From positions 13,893,578-13,957,577 of the forward strand of contig JAGTTD010000025.1 in assembly GCA_018398585.1 (NCBI GenBank): a DNA stretch of 64,000 nt. The letters run 5' to 3'. This document shows, piece by piece, positions 42,263-52,130 of this stretch. The notes under the pieces are model-generated. The model saw only the letters and a list, made by a program, of their open reading frames with translations, was not told the origin of the DNA and made no database searches. The stretch comes from Simmondsia chinensis (taxonomy: Eukaryota > Streptophyta > Magnoliopsida > Caryophyllales > Simmondsiaceae). Within the stretch, counting starts at the first letter, position 1; the number at the start of each line of letters is the position of its first letter. The position numbers and the translations under genes are program-made.

Positions 42263-43500
42263 CAAAGTACATAGCTACTCTTCTAGCAAAGACTGCTAAG
42301 CCATCGATGAAGGCAGACCATGTCGGTAATATGTTACAAGGGCTCAGGCTAACCAGAATGCTGCATGATGGAGACGTGCACCAAACGGTTGGAGACGGTA
42401 CAAAAGTAGCGGTCTTAGAAGTAGGAGATATTAGCTTAGTCTTTAGTGGTAGAGTTTTGTTTTTGAAGAACTATTTATTTGTACTTGCATTGTGCAAGAA
42501 TTTAATTTATGTGTCTCGATTAGTGGATAATGGTTATTCAGTTAATCTTGGTTGTGAACCAGTTATTACGCGAAATAAATTATTTTCTTGCAAAGGCACC
42601 TGTGTCGATGGGTTATTAATGTTATTTCCTGCTCAAAACTCTTATAGTTGTTTAAATGAATCTAATGCAAGCCCACTTGTTTAGTCTATTAAGAAAGATC
42701 GAACTGAAAGGGATAATCCCTATACATGGCACCAACGTTTAGATCGCAATAATTTGGACAGGATCTAAAGACTGGTAAAAAATGGACTGATAGAACCTTT
42801 GGGTTTGAAGTCATTACCAGTCAGCAAATCTGGCATAGAAAGTAAGATGACCAAGTCTGTCTTTAAAAGTAAAGGTAACAGAGTTGGTGACTTGCTTGAG
42901 CTGGTCCACACAGATGTATGTGACCAAGGAACCTTCAAGGAATAGGTGGACATGAGTACTTCATCACATTCATGGATGATTACTCAAGATAAAGATATAT
43001 TCACCTAATGAGACATAAGTCGGACTCTTTTGAAAAGTTCAAAGAGTACAAATTTAGATTGAGGTAGAGAATATCTTTCCACCGAATTTTTTGGATTCAC
43101 TAACTGCAAATGGGATAGGATCTCAGCTTTTTGTTACGGGTACACTACAGCAGAATGGTGTTGCAGAAATAAGGAATACGACATTATTAGAGATTGTAAG
43201 GTCCAATGAGTCATATTACTTTACCAATTTCTTTCTGGGATTATGCTTTAGAGATAACTGTATATCTTCTTAACTTAGTTCCATCCAAGTCAGTTCCTAA
43301 GATACCTGTGGAGTTATGGACTTGGCGAAAACCTAGTCTGGCTTACCTTCGTATTTGGGGGTGCCAGGCACATATATTGAAAAAGAATCCTGACAAGCTG
43401 GAATCAAGGATGGAGGTATGCATGTTTGTTGGTTATCCCAAGGGAACAAGGGTGGTCTTTTCCACAGTCCTTCTCATTAAAAAGTTTTTGTAAGTGCAAA
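42263..43500 (+). pseudogene. Copia protease remnant and integrase, broken
   Basis: After the knuckle the usual protease active site (D-T/S-G type) is not found: KPSMKADHVGNMLQGLRLTR continues directly into TVGDGTKVAVLEVGDISLVF, so a short segment seems deleted. The frame 42238-42684 ends before the pre-integrase block (YTWHQRLDRNNLDRI, RLVKNGLIEPLGLKSLPVSK) and GDLLELVHTDVCDQGTFKE. The catalytic core is in fragments (TLQQNGVAEIRNTTLLEIV, then LVPSKSVPKIPVELW, IWGCQAHILKKNPDKLESRM). Integrase before RT is the copia order. Confidence 0.78.
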
Positions 43501-43729
43501 TGTGAAATATTTAGAGGAGGATGTTGTAGTAGACCACAAAAGCAAAGGCAAAGTAGTGTTGGAGGAATTGAAAGAAAATAACGCTAATTCTAAATAGCTA
43601 GACACAACTAGGGACTCAGTGGATGCATTAGATCCACCTACTAATAGGGTCGAGAATGTTCTAGGTAGATGAGAACTTAGGCATAGAGGGAGGATTGTCA
43701 AGGCGCCTAAAAAGTTCATGGTGGGAGCC

Positions 43730-44955
43730 TTAATGGTTGAATGTGATAATGAATCTGATCCTCTCAGCTACAATAAAGCAATTAAAGACAAGGATGCTGA
43801 CTAGTGCGTCTTAGCAATGAAATCTAAGATAGGATTTATGTATTCTAATCAGGTCTGGAAACTTGTATAGATGTCTGTTAGCATTAAACCCATTGGTTGT
43901 AAATGGGTCTACAAAAGGAAAAGAGGAGTGGACGGGAAAGTAGAGATCTTCAAGGCAAGGCTAGTTGCTAAGAGTTTTACCTGAAAAGAAGGAATCGATT
44001 ATGATGAGACCTTCTCATAATAGCCATGCTAAAGTTCATACAGATACTCCTATCCATTGCAGCTCATTATGATTATGAGATTTGGCAAAAAGATATCAAA
44101 ACAGCTTTTCTAAAAGGTCGTCTTGAAGAAGACATATATATCGCAACCAAACAATTTAATTGGTCAAGAATCAGGAACATATGGTATGTAACTAAAGAAG
44201 TCTATATATAGATTGAAGCAAGCATCACGCTCATGGAATATTAGATTCAATAAGGCAATTAAAGACAAGGATGCTGACTAGTGCGTCTTAGCAATGAAAT
44301 CTAAGATAGGATTTATGTATTCTAATCAGGTCTGGAAACTTGTATAGATGTCTGTTAGCATTAAACCCATTGGTTGTAAATGGGTCTACAAAAGGAAAAG
44401 AGGAGTGGACGGGAAGGTAGAGATCTTCAAGGCAAGGCTAGTTGCTATGAGTTTTACCCGAAAAGAAGGAATCGATTATGATGAGACCTTCTCATAATAG
44501 CCATGCTAAAGTTCATACGGATACTCCTATCCATTGCAGCTCATTATGATTATGAGATTTGGCAAATAGATATCAAAACAGCTTTTCTAAAAGGTCGTCT
44601 TGAAGAAGACATCTATGTGGCGCAACCAAACAGTTTAATTGGTCAAGAATCAGGAACATATGGTATGTAACTAAAGAAGTCTATATATAGATTGAAGCAA
44701 GCATCACGCTCATGGAATATTAGATTCAATGAGGCAATCAAATCCAATGGGTTTGAGCAACTGTTTAATGAACCATGCGTGTACAAGTTACATCAAGAGA
44801 AGGTAGTGAATTTTTTAGTGTTATATGTTGACAATATACTACTTATTGGGAATGATGTAGGTGAGTTGTCAGCTGTAAAGTTTTGGTTGTCAAGCCAGTT
44901 CGATATGAAGGATTTAGGAGAAGCCAGCTATATTCTTGGGATCAAGAGTTTATGA
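43730..44955 (+). pseudogene. Copia reverse transcriptase with internal tandem duplication
   Basis: RT begins DPLSYNKAIKDKDAD, a stop, CVLAMKSKIGFMYSNQVWKL, then IGCKWVYKRKRGVDGKVEIF and IDYDETFS. The segment 43771-44247 is repeated at 44248-44726 (477 and 479 bp, nearly identical, with the same stops). After the second copy it continues SRSWNIRFNEAIKSNGFEQL, NFLVLYVDNILLIGNDVGE and WLSSQFDMKDLGEASYILGI. The catalytic YVDD box reads YVDN. The shared stops in both copies show the element was already dead when the duplication happened. Confidence 0.87.
43771..44726 (+). repeat. Tandem duplication of ~477 bp in copia RT
   Basis: Copy 1 43771-44247, copy 2 44248-44726, junction motif GATTCAATAAGGCAATTAAA; the third boundary at 44727 has GATTCAATGAGGCAATCAAA. 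Copy 2 has small differences, for example ATCTATGTGGCGCAACC at about 44611 against ATATATATCGCAACC. Confidence 0.92.
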
Positions 44956-44973
44956 GATTGTAAGAGTAAGACG

Positions 44974-45640
44974 TTGAGTCTTTCTCAAGCCACTTATATT
45001 GACAACATGTTGTCCGGGTATCACATGGAGGACTCTAATATTGGGCTTTTACCTTTCAGGCATGGAATCCCTCTTTCTTTAGAGCAGTGTCCTCAGACAC
45101 CTCAAGAGGAGGAGCAAATGAGGAATGTTCCATACGCTCGGCTATGGGAAGCCTCATGTATGCCATGTTGTATACGAGACCAGATATCTGCTTTGTTGTA
45201 GGTATGGTAAGCAGATATCAGTCTAACCTAGGTCCAATGCACTAGATGGCTATGAAGCATATTCTCCAACACTTGAGAAGAATTAGAGATTATATGCCGA
45301 TCGTTTAATGTAACGAGCTGGTTCTAGTTGGCTGTACTGATTTAGACTTACAGTCAAATAGAGATGCCAAATGTTCAACGTTTGGATATATTTTACCCCT
45401 TTAAAGAGGAGTTATAAGTTTGGGGGGTGTCAAGCAGTTTTATATTGCTAACACCACTATGGAAGCCAAATATGTTGTAGCTTTAGCAGCTACAAAGAAG
45501 GATTATTGGCTCAAAAAGTTCCAGATAAACACAAGCAATAATCTAGTAGATCCTTTTACAGGGATTTTGACTTAGAAGACCTTTGGAGCACACATTGAGT
45601 GAATGGGTAGAAAGTGTATAGTAATTTAGATTTAGGACAA
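44974..45640 (+). pseudogene. Copia RNase H region, broken
   Basis: Pieces include SLSQATYIDNMLSGYHMEDS, FRHGIPLSLEQCPQTPQEEE and the RNase H end FYIANTTMEAKYVVALAATK (about 45440-45495). Ends before the polypurine tract AAGTGGGAGAT at 45639-45649. Confidence 0.78.
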
Positions 45641-45649
45641 GTGGGAGAT

Positions 45650-47619
45650 TGTTAGGAATAGTGTCCTGAAAAACCATATTTTTCTTGTAGTTTCACATTA
45701 TTAATGAATAAAATTGAAGTTCCAGTCGTTTCCTTGTTAAATTTATGTAAATTGAGGATATATTGTGCATGTAATTTTCTTTTAATAACATCCATGAGAT
45801 AGGTGTAATCCATGGACTATAATTTACATGTTCAATCAAAGTGATTAATGATATTAACTCACAGATAGACTTGGAAAAAATAGTATGGATTGTTGTTTGA
45901 AAAAACTCATAGATAAAGACAAGTTTGTACCACTTGTTTGCTAAGACTATAGCGCGACACTTTAGATGACTTCTCTTGGTGCTGTGAAAGTGATCCAAAA
46001 GTGTTATATTGGTATGTTTAATAAGATTGATACACTAAGTTAGACCATGTGGGAATTCATTCATTTATCAAAACCTTACTTATAATATACCAAAGTAACC
46101 AACATTCCATGCACAATCCAGAGTACTCTAAGGATTTATAATTGTCATTTAGATAGTGCGACATGAATCACTCGTTTCTGATAGTAGTCTAGAAACAAGT
46201 AACCCACGTAGTCCAACTTAGTGTATTCAATAGGGAATCTATAGTCTCTTACAAGATACATATGTCCCGTTAGTTGATTCGCAAGCATTTGAATAATTCA
46301 GAAACTTTGGCCAAACTATTCTAAGTGTTTGACATTTGGAATCTATATTGGGAATATGTTCAAGTATAAATAAATTATTCAGTAAAGGGCGAGTCGGTAA
46401 CTAATGGAGAAGCTATGAGAAAAATAAAGTACTTATAATTATTTTTCGTCATGGACATATCATAGAGGGATTGTTGTTACAAGATTAGTGTATTTCACAA
46501 TTATCGTACAAATGATTTAAGAGTAGATTGCAGTGAGGTTTATTTAGTGCAATTAACTCCCAGCAAATGGTAATTAAATTTTATCATGAGATGGTAACTA
46601 ATTTAACCTAATTGGAGCCAGATTTAAATTGTCCCCAAAGTCCCTACGGAAGCCTCTATTTTTATTGCCATTAGAAAAATATTAAAGAATTTATGAAATA
46701 AATTATTTATTCATGAGATGAGTAAATTTAATTTTTCCAAATGAGATGAATAAAAAATAAAAAATTATAAAATAAAATAACTTTTTAAAAATAAAAATTC
46801 ACAAGATGAATTTTTAAATGTAGGAAACATAAAACAAAAAAAAGAAGAGGAAAATCGAATTTTAATAGTGGCGATCCGCTTGCTTTGAATTGGACAAAAC
46901 GCCGCCCTTGGCTATCCATGCCCACCTTCGCAAGCGAATCAAATTGCAGCATGTGGCGCTCATTTTAAGACTAAAAGGACGCAATTTGACTCGTTAATCA
47001 AAACGTGATGTTTTGAATTTGTTCTAATATGAAACGCTATGTTTTGTTCTAAGTAAACACGTCCCACATTGAAATTTTAGCTTATTTTCGCTCTGGTATC
47101 CTTCTATGAATAGAGGTACTAATTTCATGGTTTTGGATCCTATCATATAAAAAATTAAAGGTTTCTGAAAGTGTTGACTTTCGGAGATCTAATTTGAGAG
47201 AAAATTTTCTTTTGAAATTTTTGTTTACTCAGTTTAATATTTTTCGTAGTCCACTCTCCAGGTGTTTTGAGGTCATTTGAGTAGAAGGCTGCTGGGTCTC
47301 AGTTTCTGTCAGCTGTCTCGGTGTTATTTATTATTCTTTTATTTTTTTATTTGGAGCAATTTCAGGTATTCTTCTTTCCATTCACTTTTGAGTCTTTCGG
47401 GTTTTTTATTTATTTACACTATTCTTATTATGCTTGCTTTAAGTTCATGTTATTATTATTATTATATTAGAGTAGAGGTATGTAGATTTTGAATTTCAAA
47501 TTTGTGGACTTAAAATTAAGAATTTTAAATCAACCTTAGGTTTAAAATTAAGAGTTTTAAATCCTTCCACTACGTTAACTATATCAAATTAGGAAAAAAA
47601 TTTGAAATTCGTCCCAACG
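45650..47619 (+). repeat. Copia 3' LTR
   Basis: 1970 bp, TGTTAGGAATAGTGTCCTGA to CCCAACG (probably CCCAACA originally), followed by CTTCT (47620-47624). It has the single GATCCAAAAGTG that is the empty hAT site. Confidence 0.85.
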
Positions 47620-47624
47620 CTTCT
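47620..47624. repeat. Target site duplication of the copia element (right)
   Basis: CTTCT, identical to 35444-35448. Confidence 0.8.
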
Positions 47625-48262
47625 CTTTCTCACTAGCTATGAGTTGGATATTTCTCCTTCTTCTTCCACTACCCTTGAATGTGACTAGATGGAGGGGCAT
47701 AGGCAGCATCTCTCTTCTTTGCTCTCATTGAGCCACCAACTTCAAGGGTTGATGGAGAGGCTTCTAAAGGAGATTTCTCTAGCAACATTCTAGAAAAGCT
47801 CTTGGTACACCTATGAGTTTCCTAAGTAGATATGGCTTTATGGAAAGGGCAAGGATTAGTAATTGTCCAAGCCATCTGAAGGATAAAACTTAAGTCTGCT
47901 TTAGAGAAGGTTCTTCACCTGAAAATTCCTCGTTTGGGGTCTGCCTGATGCTAACTGGCTGAGCTCCTCTCGAGCTAAGACCTGCAAGCTCAAGTGATGA
48001 CATGAAATACTACTTTGTGCCTCTCGCCTCTAAGGAGGACCAATAGGCTTGGAACCAAGCTATAAAACGAGGTGTAGCACATGGGGAGTACTTACAGGCA
48101 ACAGGGTACCCATAGAGTAGCTTGATCTCTTGGTTGGACTTAGAAAGCTCTTGGTATTGGGAGAGTTGGATAGAGATCCTTGTAGCCCATCATGGATTCC
48201 TGGTCGTCATACTTGGAAAAGGGATGTCCTAGACCATTCTAAATTACCTGGCAAACAACCTA
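47625..48262 (-). pseudogene. X antisense ORF, continuation
   Basis: Continues X after the copia. It aligns with Z 53340-54010 on the same strand, for example AATAGGCTTGGAACCAAGCT at about 48045 and 53769. On the minus strand it corresponds to the AWFQAYWFSFKAR part of the Z antisense ORF. The remainder of the ORF is missing; the LTR starts at 48264 where Z still has 1.5 kb, so X has a deletion here. Confidence 0.6.
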
Positions 48263-48263
48263 G

Positions 48264-49578
48264 CGTTTACACTCTACTTTCGAGGGAGTTAGGACGACGC
48301 TGTTTTGAATAAAGTGTCATGTGGTCAGCACATGAGTGTCTTCTCTAGGTAAGTCAGGCCCTTAAGTACTAATATAAAGAGGTCTCGAGCCTAGCATCCT
48401 AAGAAGGTAATTACCCTTGATGAGGAGATCAGCCACTCAACGCTCGAGATGGTTGAAGGGTGAAGTGAACTTGCATTAGAGGGGCTATCAGGAAGGCTGT
48501 AAAATAGGTAGTTCGTGGGCTTGAGGCCTTTATTTCGAGCACAATTTTAGTTAATTGGGCATTAAGCTTAATCCGAGAAGACCTAGGGCTTTTGCAATAG
48601 ACTTCCGCCAAGAATTCGGACGTAGGCACCAAGGACTTCCCTCCAATACTGAATTCAGGTCACATTCATTAAAGATTTCAGTGTGCAGAAGAAAGCTTAG
48701 TGGCTAGACGCGGGTGGAGTTGCCGGGAAAGAAACAGTAATTGGTATTTTTTGTTTTCTATAAATAAAAGACCCTGCATCAGTCCAAAGTGGTACATACA
48801 TTCATTACAAAACTTCTTCAAGTTTTCATTTACAGCACACTTGTGCTCTTTCCTTAGGAGTAGTGTAACTTAGCTAAGCATAGCGTACAGTAGATCTCTG
48901 TTGTACTTACCTTCATAGTAATACAATTCTCGAGCTTAAGGTATGACTTTCTAGTTTTAATCTATTTCCACAAATCGACAAGTTAAGATTTGAGGTTTTA
49001 GTTAAAGGCTTTGACAGCCAAGGCTTGTCCCTTGATTGCGCTAGTCTTAATACTACTACATTTCTTGATAAGTCAGGAAAACTTAGGTTTGCACTATTGA
49101 TTAGGGCTTTCAATGCCAAGGTTTGTCCCTTGATTGTGTTCCATCTTAATCTTGCCAAACCTAAACTCATTCGAGTTATTATACGTCAAGGGTGCTAAGC
49201 TTCAAAACCTGATTGACTCAGGCTTGTAAGTGAACTGCTGAGCTCATGGGTTTGTCTCCATCCTAGTTCCTGACTTTTAAGTATATGAGGAAAGGTGTCT
49301 GTGGGCCCTGCTCCATCACTATAACTTCTGCTTTAGTTAGGTCCATATGCTTTTAATTTTTTGTCATAAAATACGCAAAAAGTCCACAAAAATATGTAAC
49401 AAGGTCTTCTTAATTGAAGCATAAGCAAAACTCACGGTACAACCAAAGTCCAATACACTAACATTTTAAAGTATTTTTTTCAAAAATGGTGTGTGGTTGA
49501 GGTCAAAGACATGCGCTTCATAATTAAGCACACTCCCTAGTCACGATGAGTCTCTTTTGCACGTTTGTTTTGTTTTCA
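48264..49578 (+). repeat. Tat LTR shared by X (3') and Z (5')
   Basis: 1315 bp, starting CGTTTACACTCTACTTTCGAG (TGTTTACAC in Z) and ending GTTTTGTTTTCA. TATAAATA is at 48759-48766. It follows X antisense-ORF sequence and is followed directly by a primer-site-like sequence and the gag start of Z, so one LTR serves two elements. Contains about 97-bp internal tandem repeats (48975-49165). Confidence 0.78.
48975..49165 (+). repeat. ~97-bp tandem repeats inside Tat LTRs
   Basis: Two units centred on GGCTTTGACAGCCAAGGCTT and GGGCTTTCAATGCCAAGGTT, each followed by GTCCCTTGATTG. The same pair is in the Z 3' LTR (56221-56400) and, reversed, in V (about 57120-57260) and W (about 58340-58500). Confidence 0.7.
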
Positions 49579-49685
49579 TATCTATGGCGAGCACACACAC
49601 AAATGTGAAGCATAATAGAGCAAAGACGCCTTTTGATGACGACAATGGGAGACCTAAAATGAGACTTCATTGTCTTTATCCTATC

Positions 49686-49928
49686 ATGGATTACCAGAGC
49701 ATAATTGCCAGCCATTCGCCATTGGTCAATACCAAGAGGTCTAGTGCCCTCGAGCATGCGGAACCATATGGCTTAGCCTTAGTCGGATCCCTGCTTGATC
49801 GTCTTCTTGACCGAAATCTCATATCTCGTAGGGATAAACCAAGTCACAGCCACAACAATGAAAGTGATGGTGATGATAGACCTTTAATGAGAGGAAGATT
49901 AAACAAGTTGAGCATTGATCTACAATAG
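49686..49928 (+). pseudogene. Z gag N-terminal fragment
   Basis: MDYQSIIASHSPLVNTKRSS, then ALEHAEPYGLALVGSLLDRL and a charged SHSHNNESDGDDRPLMRGRL stretch. It is the counterpart of the X gag start at 10488 (which has a stop at codon 4). The frame runs into the RNase H connection (SIDLQ-stop at about 49918) because of the internal deletion. The frame is open upstream into the LTR; the ATG at 49686 is chosen because X also begins MDY. Confidence 0.65.
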
Positions 49929-50430
49929 GTTGAGTTAATCTATGTGTCCCAAAAGTCAGTCAATGGCCAAGCTCTGGCAGACCTTTTGGCTGACCATCCG
50001 AATATTCAAATTGAATTTATCTGCGAGCCAGGAGAACTCATAGTGATCGAAGTAGTCCCCTGAAACATTGATGGATCAATGACCAAATCATGTGCTAGAG
50101 TGGGGATTGTCATTGAATCTCCTTCTGGAGTTATCACTAAACTCGCTGCTACCCTCATGGGCAAGCGCTCCAATAATATGGCTAAATACAAGGAATAGAT
50201 CATTAGCTTTGAGGCTCTCTTGGAAATATAAGTCCTTAGTGTGGTTGTGAAAGGGGACTCACAGTTGGCAATTTGCCAAGTTAAAGGGGAGTTGCAATGT
50301 TTGAGTGACACCTCGAACAAGTATATTTCAACTGTGCAGGAACTTTTAAGTTGGTTTAATGGTGTTGAATTTGAGTATATACCTCACCAACAGAACAAAG
50401 CAGCCAATGGTTTTGACCCACCTAGCTTCT
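49918..50430 (+). pseudogene. Z second RNase H (archaeal type)
   Basis: VELIYVSQKSVNGQALADLL links to the domain: GSMTKSCARVGIVIESPSGV, KLAATLMGKRSNNMAKYKE, then VVKGDSQLAICQVKGELQCL, and VEFEYIPHQQNKAANGFDP. These are the full set of blocks of the Tat archaeal-type RNase H, with the GDSQL Asp present. The first Asp block (FDGS) reads IDGS after a stop. Best-preserved copy of this domain in the window. Confidence 0.8.
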
Positions 50431-50449
50431 AAGTATAAACTACACTTGA

Positions 50450-51780
50450 CATGGTGTGAAAAATCCCTGGTCATGAAGACTAAGGTTCTGGACCATGATC
50501 TAGAAATCAATGAATCCTTTAGCAATGAAAATAAAGTAATTGCAAGTGAACACTTGAATTACTTTGAGGCACAATAGTTTGTCATAAATTCGAGTAAGGA
50601 TTGGAGGAAACCTTTGGTGGAGTACTTCAAACACTCTCGTGATTTCATCAAAGATAGATAGATGAACATGAGAGCACACAGGTGTCATCTTAATGATGAA
50701 TATGGAGAACTGCACAGAAAAGATGCTAATGGTGTGTTTCTCAAGAGTTTGCACTTAGATGAAGCAATGCTAGTGATGGTTGTAACATATGAGGGAATAT
50801 GTGGATCTCATTTGATTAGAAATAAGATGCATTGGCTCATCATACGCTATGGCTATTATCGGCCATCAATGACAGAAGATTGTACCCAGTATCACAATGG
50901 GTGCAGAGCATGCCACAGACACGGGGATGAACAAAGAGTCCCTAAAGTCAAGATGCACGCTATAGTTAACATGGCCCTTTCTTAGATGTGCAATGCATAT
51001 CAAAGGGTAAATCAGTCCTCCTAGCATGCAATATTCATACATCCTTGTGGCTGCATATTATTTTACACGCTGGGTGGAGGCAAAGCCATATAGGAACATC
51101 AATTAGAAAGATGTCATTGATTTTATCAAGGAGTACATTCGATGTAGGTTTGGAATCCTGAAAACCATAATTGTGGACCAAGTAAAAGTTTTCGATGGGT
51201 CTGAAGTTTAGGAGTTTACTAAGAGCTTTAACATTGAAATCTTAAACTAAACTCCTTATTATGCTCAAGCAAATGGCCAAGCTAAGTCTACAAACATAAT
51301 TATAGAGGCCAATATTGAGGAAATGAGTAAAGACAATTCTAGAAGATGGTAGGAACTACTACTTGATGCTCTAGGAGCTTATAGAACGCCCAAATGATGC
51401 TAAAGACATGATAGTTCAGTCTATTAGGCTAGCTCATTAAGGGATATTTTCTGAACTTGAATACGAGCAATCTATGATGGATGAATTAACAAACTTAGAT
51501 CAAGATGCTCTTCATAAGCTTAAGAAGAAAAATAGGTGAGTGGCCAAAGCCTATAACAAAAAGATCAAACCGAGGTACTTTGACCCAGGGGACTTGGTCT
51601 GGAAAGTGGTATTAACCATAGGCCAAAAGGATCATGTCTTTGGAAAATGATCACCAACTTGGGTGGGTCTCTTCAAAGTCATAGAAGTGTTTGGAGATAA
51701 TGCCTACCTACTTCAACATTTGGAAAGAACGACCCGTCCTAGGGCCATTAATAGAAGGTTTCTAATGAAATATGTACTTT
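50450..51780 (+). pseudogene. Z integrase, broken
   Basis: Lead-in KTKVLDHDLEINESFSNENK, then WRKPLVEYFKHSRDFIKDR, HRCHLNDEYGELHRKDANGV, HEG-like block YEGICGSHLIRNKMH, zinc Cys region CRACHRHGDEQRVPKVKMHA, core FIHPCGCILFYTLGGG (frameshifted TKWVEA counterpart at about 51060), VDQVKVFDG-like block near 51175, PYYAQANGQAKSTN at about 51255, and a C-terminal part to about 51780. Many stops and shifts. Confidence 0.72.
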
Positions 51781-52130
51781 CAATTTAGGATTCTAACAAA
51801 GAGGTTGTTAAATATAGATTTCCTTTGTTGTAGGCCCAATTTCAACACCAATATCATTGGGATGAAGTTAATGATCCTTCAGTTGTTAAAGCCATGAACT
51901 GAGGAAGGATCTTTCATTCTATGGGACATATTGAAGCAAAATACATATTTCATTAATTAGAAGAAGTACATGGCCATTATAAAGAAAAATATGTATTTCA
52001 ATCTAAGGGACATATTGAAGCAAAATATCTTTCACTTGTATGGCCAATTACTTCTATGAACTTTCAAAAGAGTTGAGTCCTAATCTTAACTAGTGACTCT
52101 TCTATGGATGACAACTATTTTTTTTTTCTT
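51781..52130 (+). other. Z spacer between integrase and antisense ORF
   Basis: Contains two partial direct repeats of CATATTGAAGCAAAATA (about 51929 and 52009). No coding. Confidence 0.5.

Larger units (their letters stand above)
35449..47619 (+). mobile_element. Ty1/copia LTR retrotransposon
   Basis: About 1.95-kb LTRs (35449-40406 with a hAT inside; 45650-47619), initiator-Met-like primer site at 40409, gag, integrase before RT (the copia order), RT, RNase H, a polypurine tract (45639-45649) and a CTTCT target duplication. It sits in the antisense-ORF region of X. The coding part has many stops and an internal tandem duplication of the RT; an active-site segment of protease is missing. The 3' LTR TATA box is mutated (TATGAATA) while the 5' copy is TATAAATA. 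Confidence 0.9.
10385..49578 (+). mobile_element. Tat-type Ty3/gypsy element X (interrupted by later insertions)
   Basis: X consists of gag (from 10488), protease (about 14290), RT (15240-16000), RNase H, a second archaeal-type RNase H (16630-17000), the integrase start (to 17630), the integrase end (33723-34475), an antisense ORF remnant (34798-35443 and 47625-48262) and a 3' LTR (48264-49578). The dual RNase H and the antisense ORF after integrase are hallmarks of the Tat lineage. It is interrupted by the 17631-33722 compound block and by a copia element at 35449-47619. A primer-site-like sequence (CAGCGACCACATCGCA) lies at 10385-10400. Joining the parts across the gaps is my inference from integrase and antisense-ORF continuity. 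Confidence 0.75.
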
